DNA of 64,000 nt from Aliiroseovarius subalbicans (GTDB taxonomy: Bacteria; Pseudomonadota; Alphaproteobacteria; Rhodobacterales; Rhodobacteraceae): the NCBI RefSeq assembly GCF_022678625.1, contig NZ_JALBYQ010000001.1, forward strand, positions 310,001 to 374,000, given 5' to 3'. A program made the translations under genes and the position numbers. The notes beneath the pieces are model-generated. The model had not been told where the DNA came from and ran no database searches. It saw nothing but the letters and a program-made list of their open reading frames with translations. This document shows, piece after piece, positions 34,852-43,723 of this stretch (the stretch's first letter is position 1; every line of letters begins with the position of its first letter).

Positions 34852-35837
34852 TCTTTGCGGCCGGCTGGGCCGCAGCCTTTGAGATCGAGAACCGCGCCCA
34901 GTTCGGCGCGTCGGGCAGCGGCCAGGTTCTTCGGATTATTTCAACGGCCGATATCGGGTTTTTCGAACCGATGATCATCTCGTTCCTGGCCGAAAACCCC
35001 GATACGGAAATCGACTATGTGGTGGCAAGCTCGACCGAAATGATGCGCGCCATTCATGATGAGGGGCATGCCTTCGACCTGGCAATTTCAAGCGCAATGG
35101 ATTTGCAGACAAAGTTGGCAAATGATGGCAAGGCGCAGCGCTACACCTCCGCCGCCACGCAATCGCTACCGGACTGGGCCATCTGGAACGACATGTTGTT
35201 TGCCTTTACCCAGGAACCCGCGGCCATCGTGGTGTCAAAGCACGCCTTCGGAGACCTGCCGCTGCCCCGCGACCGGCATGAGCTGATCAACCTTCTGCGT
35301 CAGCACCCGGACCGCTTTCGCGGCCGTGTCGGCACCTATGACGTGCGGCAATCGGGGCTGGGCTATCTGTTTGCGACACAGGACACCCGCGCCTCGGAAA
35401 CCTATTGGCGCCTGACCGAGGTTTTTGGCGCGTTGGAGGCCAAGCTGTATTGCTGTTCGTCAGACATGATCGAGGCGGTGAAAACCGGTGAGCTTCTGAT
35501 CGCCTATAACGTGCTGGGAAGCTACGCGATGAACCGCGAGGACCGGTCTGATTTTGCAATCATCTTGCCGTCGGATTTCACCACCGTCATGCTGCGCACG
35601 GCCATGATCCCGTACAACGCGCCGTCGCCGGTCCTGTCTGGTGCTTTCGTGGATCACCTGCTGCGCCGTTCGCACGGTCCGGAGGCGCAACCACTGTCCC
35701 ATCCCGACCTTGACCTTAGCCGGGTCGAGGCCGCCCTGAACCGGATCCGCATTGGCCCCGGTCTTCTGGTCTTTCTCGATCAGCTCAAGAAACGCGCGTT
35801 TCTGTCTGAATGGGAAAGCGCGATTTTGCAGAACTGA
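34821..35837 (+). CDS. Periplasmic substrate-binding protein linked to TctDE
   Basis: A 338-residue exported protein with a signal peptide (MRQFALSFVLIFAAGWAAAF) and a type-II periplasmic binding fold: ISTADIGFFEPMIISFLAEN, AFDLAISSAMDLQTKLANDG and YDVRQSGLGYLFATQDTR resemble ABC-type iron/anion binding proteins. It has no cognate permease nearby and its start lies inside tctE. This suggests it senses the ligand and presents it to TctE rather than to a transporter (inference). The true ligand is unknown. Confidence 0.82.
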   Translation: MRQFALSFVLIFAAGWAAAFEIENRAQFGASGSGQVLRIISTADIGFFEPMIISFLAENPDTEIDYVVASSTEMMRAIHDEGHAFDLAISSAMDLQTKLANDGKAQRYTSAATQSLPDWAIWNDMLFAFTQEPAAIVVSKHAFGDLPLPRDRHELINLLRQHPDRFRGRVGTYDVRQSGLGYLFATQDTRASETYWRLTEVFGALEAKLYCCSSDMIEAVKTGELLIAYNVLGSYAMNREDRSDFAIILPSDFTTVMLRTAMIPYNAPSPVLSGAFVDHLLRRSHGPEAQPLSHPDLDLSRVEAALNRIRIGPGLLVFLDQLKKRAFLSEWESAILQN

Positions 35838-35903
35838 TGTTGGCGGCACAAGACGCGGGCATATCCCTTTGCGTGGCCGCGAGCAGGGGTGCTCAAACCG
35901 TCC

Positions 35904-37769
35904 TCAGCCTTGTTTTTCAGTCATGATCGCCTGCATTCGTTCGGCCAGGTCCGCCTCCCATTCCACCCGCGAATTGCGCACGGTTTCCAGGTAGGCCTCG
36001 TTCTCGTGGGCAGGGATCTCCGGGTCGTAATGCTCGGCCGCCATCAGCATGCCCTTCCGGTCCAGGTCCGAGAACGCTTCGACCATCCGGTCGGCCTGAT
36101 CGCGGCTATAACCCAACGCCTCAACCGCCGAGCGGCTCATGCGCAGTGAGCTGTCATAGGTGTCGCGGATGATGTCGCGACAGCCCGCGAACCACAGGTC
36201 GTAGACGTGGTTTCGATCCACCGCGCGGGCGACGATATGCACATGCGGATAGGTCTTGTGCACGTATTTCGCCAGTTCCGTGATCTGTTCCTTGCCGTCG
36301 ATCGCGATGACGAACAGCTTGGCCTCGGCAATCCCGGCGGCATTTAGAAGGTCAGGTCGGGTGGCGTCGCCGAAATAGGCCTGCACACCGAAGGCCTTCA
36401 GCATCTCGAGCTGTTTTGAGCTGAAATCCATAACAGTGGGGGTCATGCCCGCACCCCGCAACAGGCGGCTGACGATGCCACCGACGCGGCCGTGACCGGC
36501 AATGATGATGTTGCTGTGATGTTCAATCGCGTCCATCTCGCGGTCATCCTGCGCGGCAAAGCGGGGCGCGATCACACGGTCATACAAGATGAACAGCGCC
36601 GGTGTCAGCAGCATCGACAGCGCCACAATCAAAAGCAGCCGATCCGCTAGATCACCGGGGATCACCGCGTTGGCCACGGTGAAGGACAGCAGGACAAAGC
36701 CGAACTCGCCCGCCTGGGCCAGGCCCAACGTGAACAGGAAACGGTCGCTGCCCCCCAGCTTGAAGACCACGGCCAATACGTAAAGCACAGCCATTTTCAG
36801 CGCCATCAACCCCAGTGTGAGGGCGACGATCAGGCCCAGGTTGTCAAACAGCAGGGCAAAGTTGATGCCAGCGCCGACGGTCATGAAGAACAGGCCAAGC
36901 AACAGCCCCTTGAACGGGTCGATATCGCTTTCCAACTCATGCCGGTATTCGCTGTTGGCCAGAACGACCCCGGCCAGGAAGGTGCCAAGCGCGGGGGACA
37001 GGCCCACCAGCGACATCAAAAGCGCGATGCCGATCACGATCATCAGCGCGGTGGCCACGAACAATTCGCGCAGCTGGGCGCCTGCGATGAAGCGAAAGAT
37101 CGGGCCGGTCAGGTAGGAGCCGACGATGATCACAGCGGCAATTGCGCCCAGCGTGACCAGGGCGGCGCCCCAGCCCGGCAACCCGTCGACCAGGCTCAGC
37201 GCCGGGCCGTGATCACCGCCATCGCCCGCGCCGTGGTGCAGCGCCTCGGTCAATTCTGGCAGGGCCAGAAGCGGGATCAGCGCCAGCATCGGGATGACGG
37301 CAATGTCCTGGAACAACAGGACCTGGAAGCTCGACTGCCCGCCGTCGCTTTTCATCAACCCCTTTTCGCCAAGGGTCTGCAGCACGATCGCGGTCGAGGA
37401 CAGCGCCAGCACCAGGCCGACGGCCAGCGCGACGGACCAGACCTGCCCAAACGCCATCGCCACGGCCATCACCGCAAGGGTGGTCAGGGCGACCTGGCCG
37501 CCGCCAAGCCCCAAAAGGCGGGCCTTCATCGACCACAGCAGGCGGGGTTCAAGCTCCAGCCCGACAAGAAACAGCATCATCACCACGCCGAATTCGGCAA
37601 AGTGCTGGATCGAAACAACATCGACATGAAGCAGCGCCAGGACCGGGCTGATCACGATGCCCGCGATCAGGTATCCCAGCACCGACCCCAACCCAAGGCG
37701 TGAGGCAATTGGCACGGCGACGACGCCGGCAATCAGAAAGGTGAAGGCCAAAAGTAGAAAATCGGTCAT
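35904..37769 (-). CDS. KefB/KefC-type monovalent cation:proton antiporter (second copy)
   Basis: A 621-residue membrane protein with the CPA2 architecture of the gene at 17876-19726: about 12 helices, FLVGLELEPRLLWSM and ALSSTAIVLQTLG, then an RCK domain (NIIIAGHGRVGGIVSRLLRG, GDATRPDLLNAAG) and a divergent C-terminal tail. It differs by a His/Gly/Asp-rich insert, ALHHGAGDGGDHGPAL, between two membrane segments, and by its tail. Probably K+ or Na+ efflux; two paralogues in one 64-kb window suggest separate regulation. Confidence 0.92.
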   Translation of the reverse strand: MTDFLLLAFTFLIAGVVAVPIASRLGLGSVLGYLIAGIVISPVLALLHVDVVSIQHFAEFGVVMMLFLVGLELEPRLLWSMKARLLGLGGGQVALTTLAVMAVAMAFGQVWSVALAVGLVLALSSTAIVLQTLGEKGLMKSDGGQSSFQVLLFQDIAVIPMLALIPLLALPELTEALHHGAGDGGDHGPALSLVDGLPGWGAALVTLGAIAAVIIVGSYLTGPIFRFIAGAQLRELFVATALMIVIGIALLMSLVGLSPALGTFLAGVVLANSEYRHELESDIDPFKGLLLGLFFMTVGAGINFALLFDNLGLIVALTLGLMALKMAVLYVLAVVFKLGGSDRFLFTLGLAQAGEFGFVLLSFTVANAVIPGDLADRLLLIVALSMLLTPALFILYDRVIAPRFAAQDDREMDAIEHHSNIIIAGHGRVGGIVSRLLRGAGMTPTVMDFSSKQLEMLKAFGVQAYFGDATRPDLLNAAGIAEAKLFVIAIDGKEQITELAKYVHKTYPHVHIVARAVDRNHVYDLWFAGCRDIIRDTYDSSLRMSRSAVEALGYSRDQADRMVEAFSDLDRKGMLMAAEHYDPEIPAHENEAYLETVRNSRVEWEADLAERMQAIMTEKQG

Positions 37770-37865
37770 GTGGGGTCCCCTGTGCGCGCTAGGGGACCAT
37801 TAGTCGGATACAGGGGGCGGGTGTAAAGGGCCTGCGCGTGATTACCCCGCAAGACTTCAGGGCCG

Positions 37866-38867
37866 TCAGCGCATCCAGAAACCTTCGCGTTTGATCTGGT
37901 TGCGGATCTGTTGTTCGCGCCGGGGCAGGTCGTTTTGGTCGAACATCGCGCGCACCTTCTGGCCGCGGCCCTGATAGATCATGCGCAGCATCGGTTCGTA
38001 TTCCTTCAGCACCTTCTTGATCTTGTTGGGGGCGGTCACCTCCTCCAACACTCGTATCGCCGTGTCGCTTTCACGCGCATACATCAGCGGCAAAATACGC
38101 CAGTGACAGGTCACGTCGCCGTCCAGCCCGGACAACTCCGGGCCGGGACGCCCGCCACCAAAGGAATGGACGACCAGCGGCAGCGCGATCTGATCCAGCC
38201 ACGGATACAGCGTCTGACAGACCAGCGGTTCGGGCCGATCGTCGTGAATTGCTTGGGCATAGTTCAGATACCGTCGGCCAAATTCCTGCGGACAGGCACC
38301 AAAGAACCAGCCCGCGTTGAAATAGAGGTAACGGCCCCAGTATTCGTCCGGCTGGCTCAGGTCCATCGAGCTTTCGAATTCCAGACCAAATTTGTCATAC
38401 AAGGATTTCCAGATCTCGGTGTAGCCGGGGCCGTAAAGCTCGATCTCGGGCCAGGTGCCTTCGCGTTTCATCGAGGCGGAGGGGCGGTCGAAGTCGAACG
38501 GCACCTGCGACAGCGGCCCGGTGATCAGCGTATCGGTGTCGAAAAAGACAAAAGGCTCGCCCTTGGGCAGGGCCAACAGGCCTTCAATCTTGTTGCCGTT
38601 CGGGTAAGAGGCGCCGAACACAGGCGTTTCAAACGGCACGATTTCGGCACCCAGCTCTTCCAGAAGCGAGCGAATATGGTCCTTCATGCGCGGATCGCGG
38701 TCCCAGCGCTCCCCTGGTTGCGGCTCTCCCACCAGGATACGGCCCTTGAAATCAGGGTCCGTCGCCTTAAGTGACACTACGAAAAGCACGGCCTCGTAAG
38801 ACAGTCGGCCTGCTTGACCTATGATGAAGACATTGAAGTCCGAACGTTTTTTCGCTGATCGTGCCAT
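37866..38867 (-). CDS. Glycosyltransferase-like (GT-A fold) protein of unknown function
   Basis: A 333-residue cytosolic protein. FVFFDTDTLITGPLS contains a DxD motif after a hydrophobic strand, preceded by a Rossmann-like half and followed by YLYFNAGWFFGACPQEFG, features of GT-8-like nucleotide-sugar transferases. I do not recognise a named family. The ATG at 38867 gives a basic start (MARSAKKRSD); a GTG at 38900 would add 11 residues. The gene is divergent from the small exported protein at 38964. Confidence 0.7.
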   Translation of the reverse strand: MARSAKKRSDFNVFIIGQAGRLSYEAVLFVVSLKATDPDFKGRILVGEPQPGERWDRDPRMKDHIRSLLEELGAEIVPFETPVFGASYPNGNKIEGLLALPKGEPFVFFDTDTLITGPLSQVPFDFDRPSASMKREGTWPEIELYGPGYTEIWKSLYDKFGLEFESSMDLSQPDEYWGRYLYFNAGWFFGACPQEFGRRYLNYAQAIHDDRPEPLVCQTLYPWLDQIALPLVVHSFGGGRPGPELSGLDGDVTCHWRILPLMYARESDTAIRVLEEVTAPNKIKKVLKEYEPMLRMIYQGRGQKVRAMFDQNDLPRREQQIRNQIKREGFWMR

Positions 38868-38963
38868 CGGTGTTTTGCCTGCCCGGGGTTTTTCTGGCAC
38901 TATAGGTTGGAACGCGGTGCGTGGGAAAGAGTCGTGTTAACAATTTCCGGACTGGAGCCGAAT

Positions 38964-39383
38964 ATGACGCCGAGAAAGACATTGAAACTGGCCCTTGCCG
39001 CGGTCGTTCTGGCTGCGCCGGCGCTGGCGCAGCAGTTCACCACCGCGGGCGAAGTGAAACCGATCCTGACCGCGACAAAGTCCAACTGGATCGCAGTGCG
39101 GGAATATGACGGCAGGGATCTTCTTTATTTCACCCATCTTCTGGCCTGGCGCTGTGGTCTGACCGAGATTCATTATGCGGTGAATGACGGTCCCGAAGAG
39201 CGCTATGACGGTGAGCCTTGCTATGAGGGCGAGGCGCAGCCCAACGCCATCAAGGCGACCGATATCATGCCGTTTCTCAGCTTCGACCTGAAGTCGATTG
39301 ATAGTGTGTCGGTGAGGGTCGTTTATGATGACACAAGCGAAGACAGTGCACGCTTTGAGCGTGCGGCGGTCATGACGCAATAA
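38964..39383 (+). CDS. Small exported protein of unknown function
   Basis: A 139-residue protein with a signal peptide (LALAAVVLAAPALAQ). The mature part has two Cys residues (LAWRCGLTEIHY and GEPCYEG) likely to form a periplasmic disulfide. No recognised domain. The ATG at 38964 has CTGGAGC upstream; the ORF start at 38907 is rejected. It lies alone between the GT-like gene and the convergent flavin reductase. Confidence 0.75.
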   Translation: MTPRKTLKLALAAVVLAAPALAQQFTTAGEVKPILTATKSNWIAVREYDGRDLLYFTHLLAWRCGLTEIHYAVNDGPEERYDGEPCYEGEAQPNAIKATDIMPFLSFDLKSIDSVSVRVVYDDTSEDSARFERAAVMTQ

Positions 39384-39462
39384 GTTTTTTACCAAAGTGA
39401 GACGCTGACGCGCCGCTTTTTTGCCGCGCGCGCCGGTGGGGGCGCTCAGGCGGGCGCGGGAC

Positions 39463-39957
39463 TTATCCTTGCGTGTCGAAACGGCCGTATTGCCCGCCAA
39501 GGAAGGCCAGTGGCGCGCCGGGTTCGGTTGTCACGCGGGTGACGCGGCCCAGCATCACGCTGTGATCTCCCGCGTCGATCAGGCGCTCGGTTGCACATTC
39601 GAACCGTGCCAGGCAGCCGTGCAGCAAAGGCACGTCATGCCCGCCCGTGATCCAGTCGCAGATGTCGAACGCGTCGCCTTCACGTGCGAAACGTTCCGCG
39701 ACATTGCGTTGGTCTTCACTCAGAACGTGGATCGCGAAATGGGGCGCTGTGGTGAACGCATCATGGCGCAGGGACACTTTCGCCGGGCACCACAGCACCA
39801 GCGGCGGGTTCAGCGACACCGAAGCAAAGCTGTTGGCAGTCATGCCAAGCGGACCGTGTTCCGTGGCAACTGTTATCAGACAAACCCCGGTGGTGAACGA
39901 TCCGAGGGCCGCGCGCAGCTCGCCTGCATGTTCGGGGCCGGGGGTGAAGCTTTTCAT
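39463..39957 (-). CDS. Flavin reductase-family protein (NAD(P)H:FMN/FAD)
   Basis: A 164-residue FMN-binding split-barrel protein. LRAALGSFTTGVCLITV and GMTANSFASVSLNPPLVL are the flavin-binding signatures, and DHSVMLGRV is the C-terminal His motif of small reductase components. Such proteins supply reduced flavin to two-component monooxygenases. No oxygenase partner is adjacent. It is divergent from the large demethylating oxidoreductase gene across 167 bp. Confidence 0.9.
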   Translation of the reverse strand: MKSFTPGPEHAGELRAALGSFTTGVCLITVATEHGPLGMTANSFASVSLNPPLVLWCPAKVSLRHDAFTTAPHFAIHVLSEDQRNVAERFAREGDAFDICDWITGGHDVPLLHGCLARFECATERLIDAGDHSVMLGRVTRVTTEPGAPLAFLGGQYGRFDTQG

Positions 39958-40124
39958 TCTTTTTCCTGTGCGCGTCTTGTCGGGCAGACATTATCCGCGC
40001 TCTGGCGGGGGGAAAAGCCCCGTTTCTTCCCTTCTGCGCCATTTGCCCCCCGGTCTTTGTCGGGAATAGGCGACGACGCAGGCTTGCGCGCGGTATGATC
40101 GGGGAAACGGATGGGGAGGATACC

Positions 40125-42548
40125 ATGCAGACGCAGGCGAAGGTTGTGGTCATCGGGGGCGGCGTGGTTGGCTGTTCGGTTCTGTATCACCTGGCGCGGG
40201 CGGGGTGGAAAGATGCGCTGTTGCTTGAGCGATCCGAGCTCACGTCGGGCTCCACTTGGCACGCGGCGGGCGGCATGCATACGATCAACGGCGATCCCAA
40301 CGTGGCCAAGCTGCAGCAATACACGATCGATCTGTACAAGGAGATCGAGGAGCTCTCGGGCCAGGCCACCGGCGTGCATCTGACCGGCGGCGTGATGCTG
40401 GCGGCGACGCAGGAACGGCTGGACTGGCTGAAGGGGGTTGTCGCCAAGGGGCGGTATCTGGGCATCGAGTGCAACATGATCAGCCCCGAAGAGGCGCATG
40501 ATCTGATGCCGCTGATTGATCCCAGCCAGTTCGTCGGCGCGGTGCAGACCTATGTCGATGGGCATCTGGACCCGTCCGGTGTGACCTATGCCTATGCCAA
40601 GGCGGCACGCAAGTTGGGGGCCAGTATTGAAACCCATTGCAAGGTCGAAGGGATCGAGCGCCACCCAGATGGCTGGCGGGTCAAGACCGCCAAGGGCGAT
40701 GTGATTTGCGAACATGTGGTGAATGCCGGCGGGCTGTGGGCGCGGGAAGTGGGCCGCATGGTCGGGCTGGAGCTGCCGGTGCTGGCGATGGAGCACATGT
40801 ATCTGTTGACCGAGGATATGCCGGAGGTCGCCGAGATCAACGCCAAGACCGGTAAGGAGGTAATCCACGCGGTCGATTTCGATGGTGAGCTGTATCTGCG
40901 TCAGGAACGCGGTGGCATGCTGATGGGCACCTATGAAAAGGCCTGCGTGCCGTGGTCGCCCAAGGACACGCCGTGGGACTTCGGGCACGAGCTTTTGCAA
41001 CCCGATATCGAACGCATCGCGCCGTCGCTTGAGGTGGGGTTCAAGCACTTCCCGGCATTCCAGAACGCGGGCATCAAGCAGATCATCAACGGGCCGTTCA
41101 CCTTCGCGCCGGACGGCAATCCCTTGATCGGGCCTGTAAAAGGTCTTCCGGGATACTGGTGTGCGCTGGGCGTGATGGCGGGGTTCAGTCAGGGCGGCGG
41201 TGTTGGCTTGGCGCTGGCCAACTGGATGATCGACGGCGATCCGGGGTTTGATGTGTTCGCGATGGATGTGGCGCGGTTCGGGGATTATGCCACGCTGTCC
41301 TACACCAACGCCAAGGTGCAGGAGAACTACTCGCGTCGCTTCTCGATCCGGTTCCCGAATGAAGAATTGCCCGCCGCACGCCCGCTGAAGACCACGCCGA
41401 TCTATGACCTGCTGAAGGACGCGGGCGCGCAGTTTACCGCGTCGCACGGGCTCGAAGTGCCGCTGTGGTTCGCGCCAGACGGGGTTGAGGACCAGTTCAG
41501 CTGGCGCCGCTCGACCGATTTCGACACGGTGGGGGGCGAGGCGCGGGCGGTGCGGGGCAGCGTCGGGATCATCGAGATCTCGGGTTTTGCCAAATACACG
41601 GTGACTGGGGCAAGGGCCGAGGCCTGGCTGGACCGCATCCTCGCCTGCAAGATCCCGGTCACTGGCCGCATGGTGCTGGCACCGATGCTGAAGCACGACG
41701 GCAAGGTGATCGGCGATTTCACCCTGGCCAATCTGGGTGACGGGGAATTCTTTCTGGCAGGCTCCGGCGTGGCCGAGGATTACCACATGCGTTGGTTCGA
41801 CCAGCATTTGCCGGACGATGGATCGGTGCAGATCACCCCGCACGGCGCGGGATTGTGCGGGCTGTCGATCGCCGGGCCGAATGCGCGCAAGCTGTTGGAA
41901 AAGTTGACGGACCACGATGTGAGCGCCGAGGGCTTCCGCTTCATGGATATCGCCAGGATGGACGTGGGCATGGCGCCCTGTCTGGTTGGGCGGGTCAGTT
42001 TCACCGGCGATCTGGGCTATGAGATCTGGATGGACCCGGCCTATCAGCGTCATGTCTATGCGGCGTTGACCGAGGCAGGCGCGGAGTTCGACATCCGTCC
42101 CTTCGGTTTGCGTGCTTTGAACGCGCTCAGGCTGGAGAAGAATTTCGGCGGCTGGGCGCGGGAATACCGTCCGATTTATACCGCCGACGAATGCGGGCTG
42201 GGCCGGTTCGTGGCCCTGAGCAAGGGTGCGGATTTCATCGGCAAGGATGCCGCGCGGGAAAACCGCGCGGCGGGCGGCAAGATGCGGCTGTGCAGCTTCG
42301 TGGTAGAGGCCCGGGATGCCGACGTGATCGGGGATGAACCGATCTGGCAGGACGGCGAGGTGGTCGGCTGGGTCACGTCGGGCGGTTATGCCCATGCCTC
42401 GGGCGTGTCCGTCGCAATGGGCTATGTCCCGCGCGAAATGGTCGCGCGCGATGACGGCTGGCAGGTGGAGCTGTTGGGGGAACGGCTGGACGCGCGGATG
42501 CAGCGCGTGCCACTGTTTGATGCCAACGGCGCGGCGATGCGGGGATAG
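40125..42548 (+). CDS. FAD-dependent GcvT-family oxidoreductase (dimethylglycine/sarcosine dehydrogenase-like)
   Basis: An 807-residue enzyme. The N-terminal DAO domain has VVVIGGGVVGCSVLYHLARA and SGSTWHAAGG; His46 is in the position of the covalent FAD ligand of dimethylglycine dehydrogenases. A middle FAO domain is followed by GCV_T and GCV_T_C folate-binding domains (GYEIWMDPAYQRHVYAAL, VGWVTSGGYAHASG). The family oxidatively N-demethylates methylated glycines, passing C1 units to tetrahydrofolate. The start has GGGGAGGATACC. It forms an operon with the next gene. The exact methylamine substrate is not decidable. Confidence 0.9.
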   Translation: MQTQAKVVVIGGGVVGCSVLYHLARAGWKDALLLERSELTSGSTWHAAGGMHTINGDPNVAKLQQYTIDLYKEIEELSGQATGVHLTGGVMLAATQERLDWLKGVVAKGRYLGIECNMISPEEAHDLMPLIDPSQFVGAVQTYVDGHLDPSGVTYAYAKAARKLGASIETHCKVEGIERHPDGWRVKTAKGDVICEHVVNAGGLWAREVGRMVGLELPVLAMEHMYLLTEDMPEVAEINAKTGKEVIHAVDFDGELYLRQERGGMLMGTYEKACVPWSPKDTPWDFGHELLQPDIERIAPSLEVGFKHFPAFQNAGIKQIINGPFTFAPDGNPLIGPVKGLPGYWCALGVMAGFSQGGGVGLALANWMIDGDPGFDVFAMDVARFGDYATLSYTNAKVQENYSRRFSIRFPNEELPAARPLKTTPIYDLLKDAGAQFTASHGLEVPLWFAPDGVEDQFSWRRSTDFDTVGGEARAVRGSVGIIEISGFAKYTVTGARAEAWLDRILACKIPVTGRMVLAPMLKHDGKVIGDFTLANLGDGEFFLAGSGVAEDYHMRWFDQHLPDDGSVQITPHGAGLCGLSIAGPNARKLLEKLTDHDVSAEGFRFMDIARMDVGMAPCLVGRVSFTGDLGYEIWMDPAYQRHVYAALTEAGAEFDIRPFGLRALNALRLEKNFGGWAREYRPIYTADECGLGRFVALSKGADFIGKDAARENRAAGGKMRLCSFVVEARDADVIGDEPIWQDGEVVGWVTSGGYAHASGVSVAMGYVPREMVARDDGWQVELLGERLDARMQRVPLFDANGAAMRG

Positions 42549-42551
42549 GTA

Positions 42552-43631
42552 ATGGTTCCAAAGACGATGAATGCGATGGTGCTAACCGGTCACGGCGGGT
42601 TTGACGCCTATGCGTGGCGCGACGATTGGCCGGTGCCAACGCCTGACGCGGGCGAGGTCCTGATCCGTGTCGAGGCCTGCGGTTTGAACAACACCGACGT
42701 GAACACCCGGACCGGGTGGTATTCTAAAACCGTCGATGGCGCGACCGGGGGCGAGGGGCAGCAGACCGAAGACGCGGAGGATCCCAGCTGGGGCGGCGCG
42801 CCGATCCGGTTCCCCCGCATTCAGGGGGTCGATGCGGTGGGCCACGTGGTGGCCGTGGGCGCAGGTGTTGCGCAGGACATGATCGGCAAGCGCGTCATGG
42901 CGGATGGGTGGCAGCGGGACTGGCACGACCCGATGAACATGGACAAGGCGCGGTATTTCGGGTCCGAACTGGACGGAGGCTTTGCCGAGTACACCAAGAT
43001 GGATGTGCGCGGGTGCCAGGTGGTGGACAGCCCCCTCAGCTCAGCCGAGCTTGCGACGTTTCAGTGTTCGTATACCACCGCCGAGGGCATGTTGACGCGT
43101 GCAGCTGTTGTGGCCAGCGATACCGTGTTGATCCCGGGGGCCTCGGGCGGAGTGGGCGGGGCCTTGATCCAGCTGTCCAAGCGTCGTGGGGCGCGGGTGA
43201 TCGCCATGGCGGCCGAGGAAAAACACGATCAGGTTGCGGCATTCGGTCCGGACCTGTGCCTGCCGCGCAGTCCCGGCGATTTGCGCAAGGCGCTGGGCGC
43301 CGAGAAGGTGACGGTGGTTGCCGATGTGGTCGGAGGGCCATTGTGGCCGCAGCTGATCGACGTGATGCAGCGCGGGGGGAGGTATACGTGCTCTGGCGCG
43401 ATTGCCGGGCCGACTGTCAATCTGGACCTGCGCACGCTCTACTTGCGCGATCTGACGTTCACTGGGTCGACGGTGGTGCCAACGCATGTGTTCCCGGACG
43501 TGGTCGGGTATATCGAACGGGGGGAAATCCGTCCGATCCTGGCCCAAACCTATGCGTTGAAGGACCTTGTCGCAGCGCAGCAGGCGTTTATCGACAAGCG
43601 GCATGTGGGCAACATCGTGGTTGTGCCATAG
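42552..43631 (+). CDS. MDR-superfamily alcohol/quinone dehydrogenase
   Basis: A 359-residue NAD(P)H-dependent dehydrogenase of the medium-chain family: RVEACGLNNTDVNTRTGWY at the N-terminus, nucleotide-binding VLIPGASGGVGGALIQLSK, and DLRTLYLRDLTFTGSTV near the end. The structural-zinc Cys cluster of classical alcohol dehydrogenases is absent, favouring the zinc-free quinone-reductase branch. It starts three bases after the upstream stop, so it probably works with that demethylating enzyme. Substrate unknown. Confidence 0.88.
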   Translation: MVPKTMNAMVLTGHGGFDAYAWRDDWPVPTPDAGEVLIRVEACGLNNTDVNTRTGWYSKTVDGATGGEGQQTEDAEDPSWGGAPIRFPRIQGVDAVGHVVAVGAGVAQDMIGKRVMADGWQRDWHDPMNMDKARYFGSELDGGFAEYTKMDVRGCQVVDSPLSSAELATFQCSYTTAEGMLTRAAVVASDTVLIPGASGGVGGALIQLSKRRGARVIAMAAEEKHDQVAAFGPDLCLPRSPGDLRKALGAEKVTVVADVVGGPLWPQLIDVMQRGGRYTCSGAIAGPTVNLDLRTLYLRDLTFTGSTVVPTHVFPDVVGYIERGEIRPILAQTYALKDLVAAQQAFIDKRHVGNIVVVP

Positions 43632-43633
43632 GG

Positions 43634-43716
43634 GCTCCGAAGGGAGCGCTCCCGCCCCGGCGTGACCCTGCGGGTCGTGCCACGTTGGGCGTGGCCTCGC
43701 GACGCTCGGAAGAGGC
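43634..43716. repeat. Cluster of four hairpins between convergent genes
   Basis: Successive perfect inverted repeats are GCTCC-N4-GGAGC (43634-43647), GACCC-TGC-GGGTC (43664-43676) and GCCACG-N5-CGTGGC (43679-43695), plus GCCTC...GAGGC (43694-43716). GGGAGCGCTCCC (43642-43653) is also palindromic. The only T run is internal, so this is not a classical terminator; it may be a dispersed intergenic repeat or a bidirectional structured stop. Confidence 0.55.
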
Positions 43717-43723
43717 GGCACCG

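Noticed and set aside
39954-42395. An 813-codon minus-strand open frame opposite the GcvT-family gene
   Set aside because: The sense frame has every family motif; the antisense product has a shadow-type composition rich in Arg, His and Gln.
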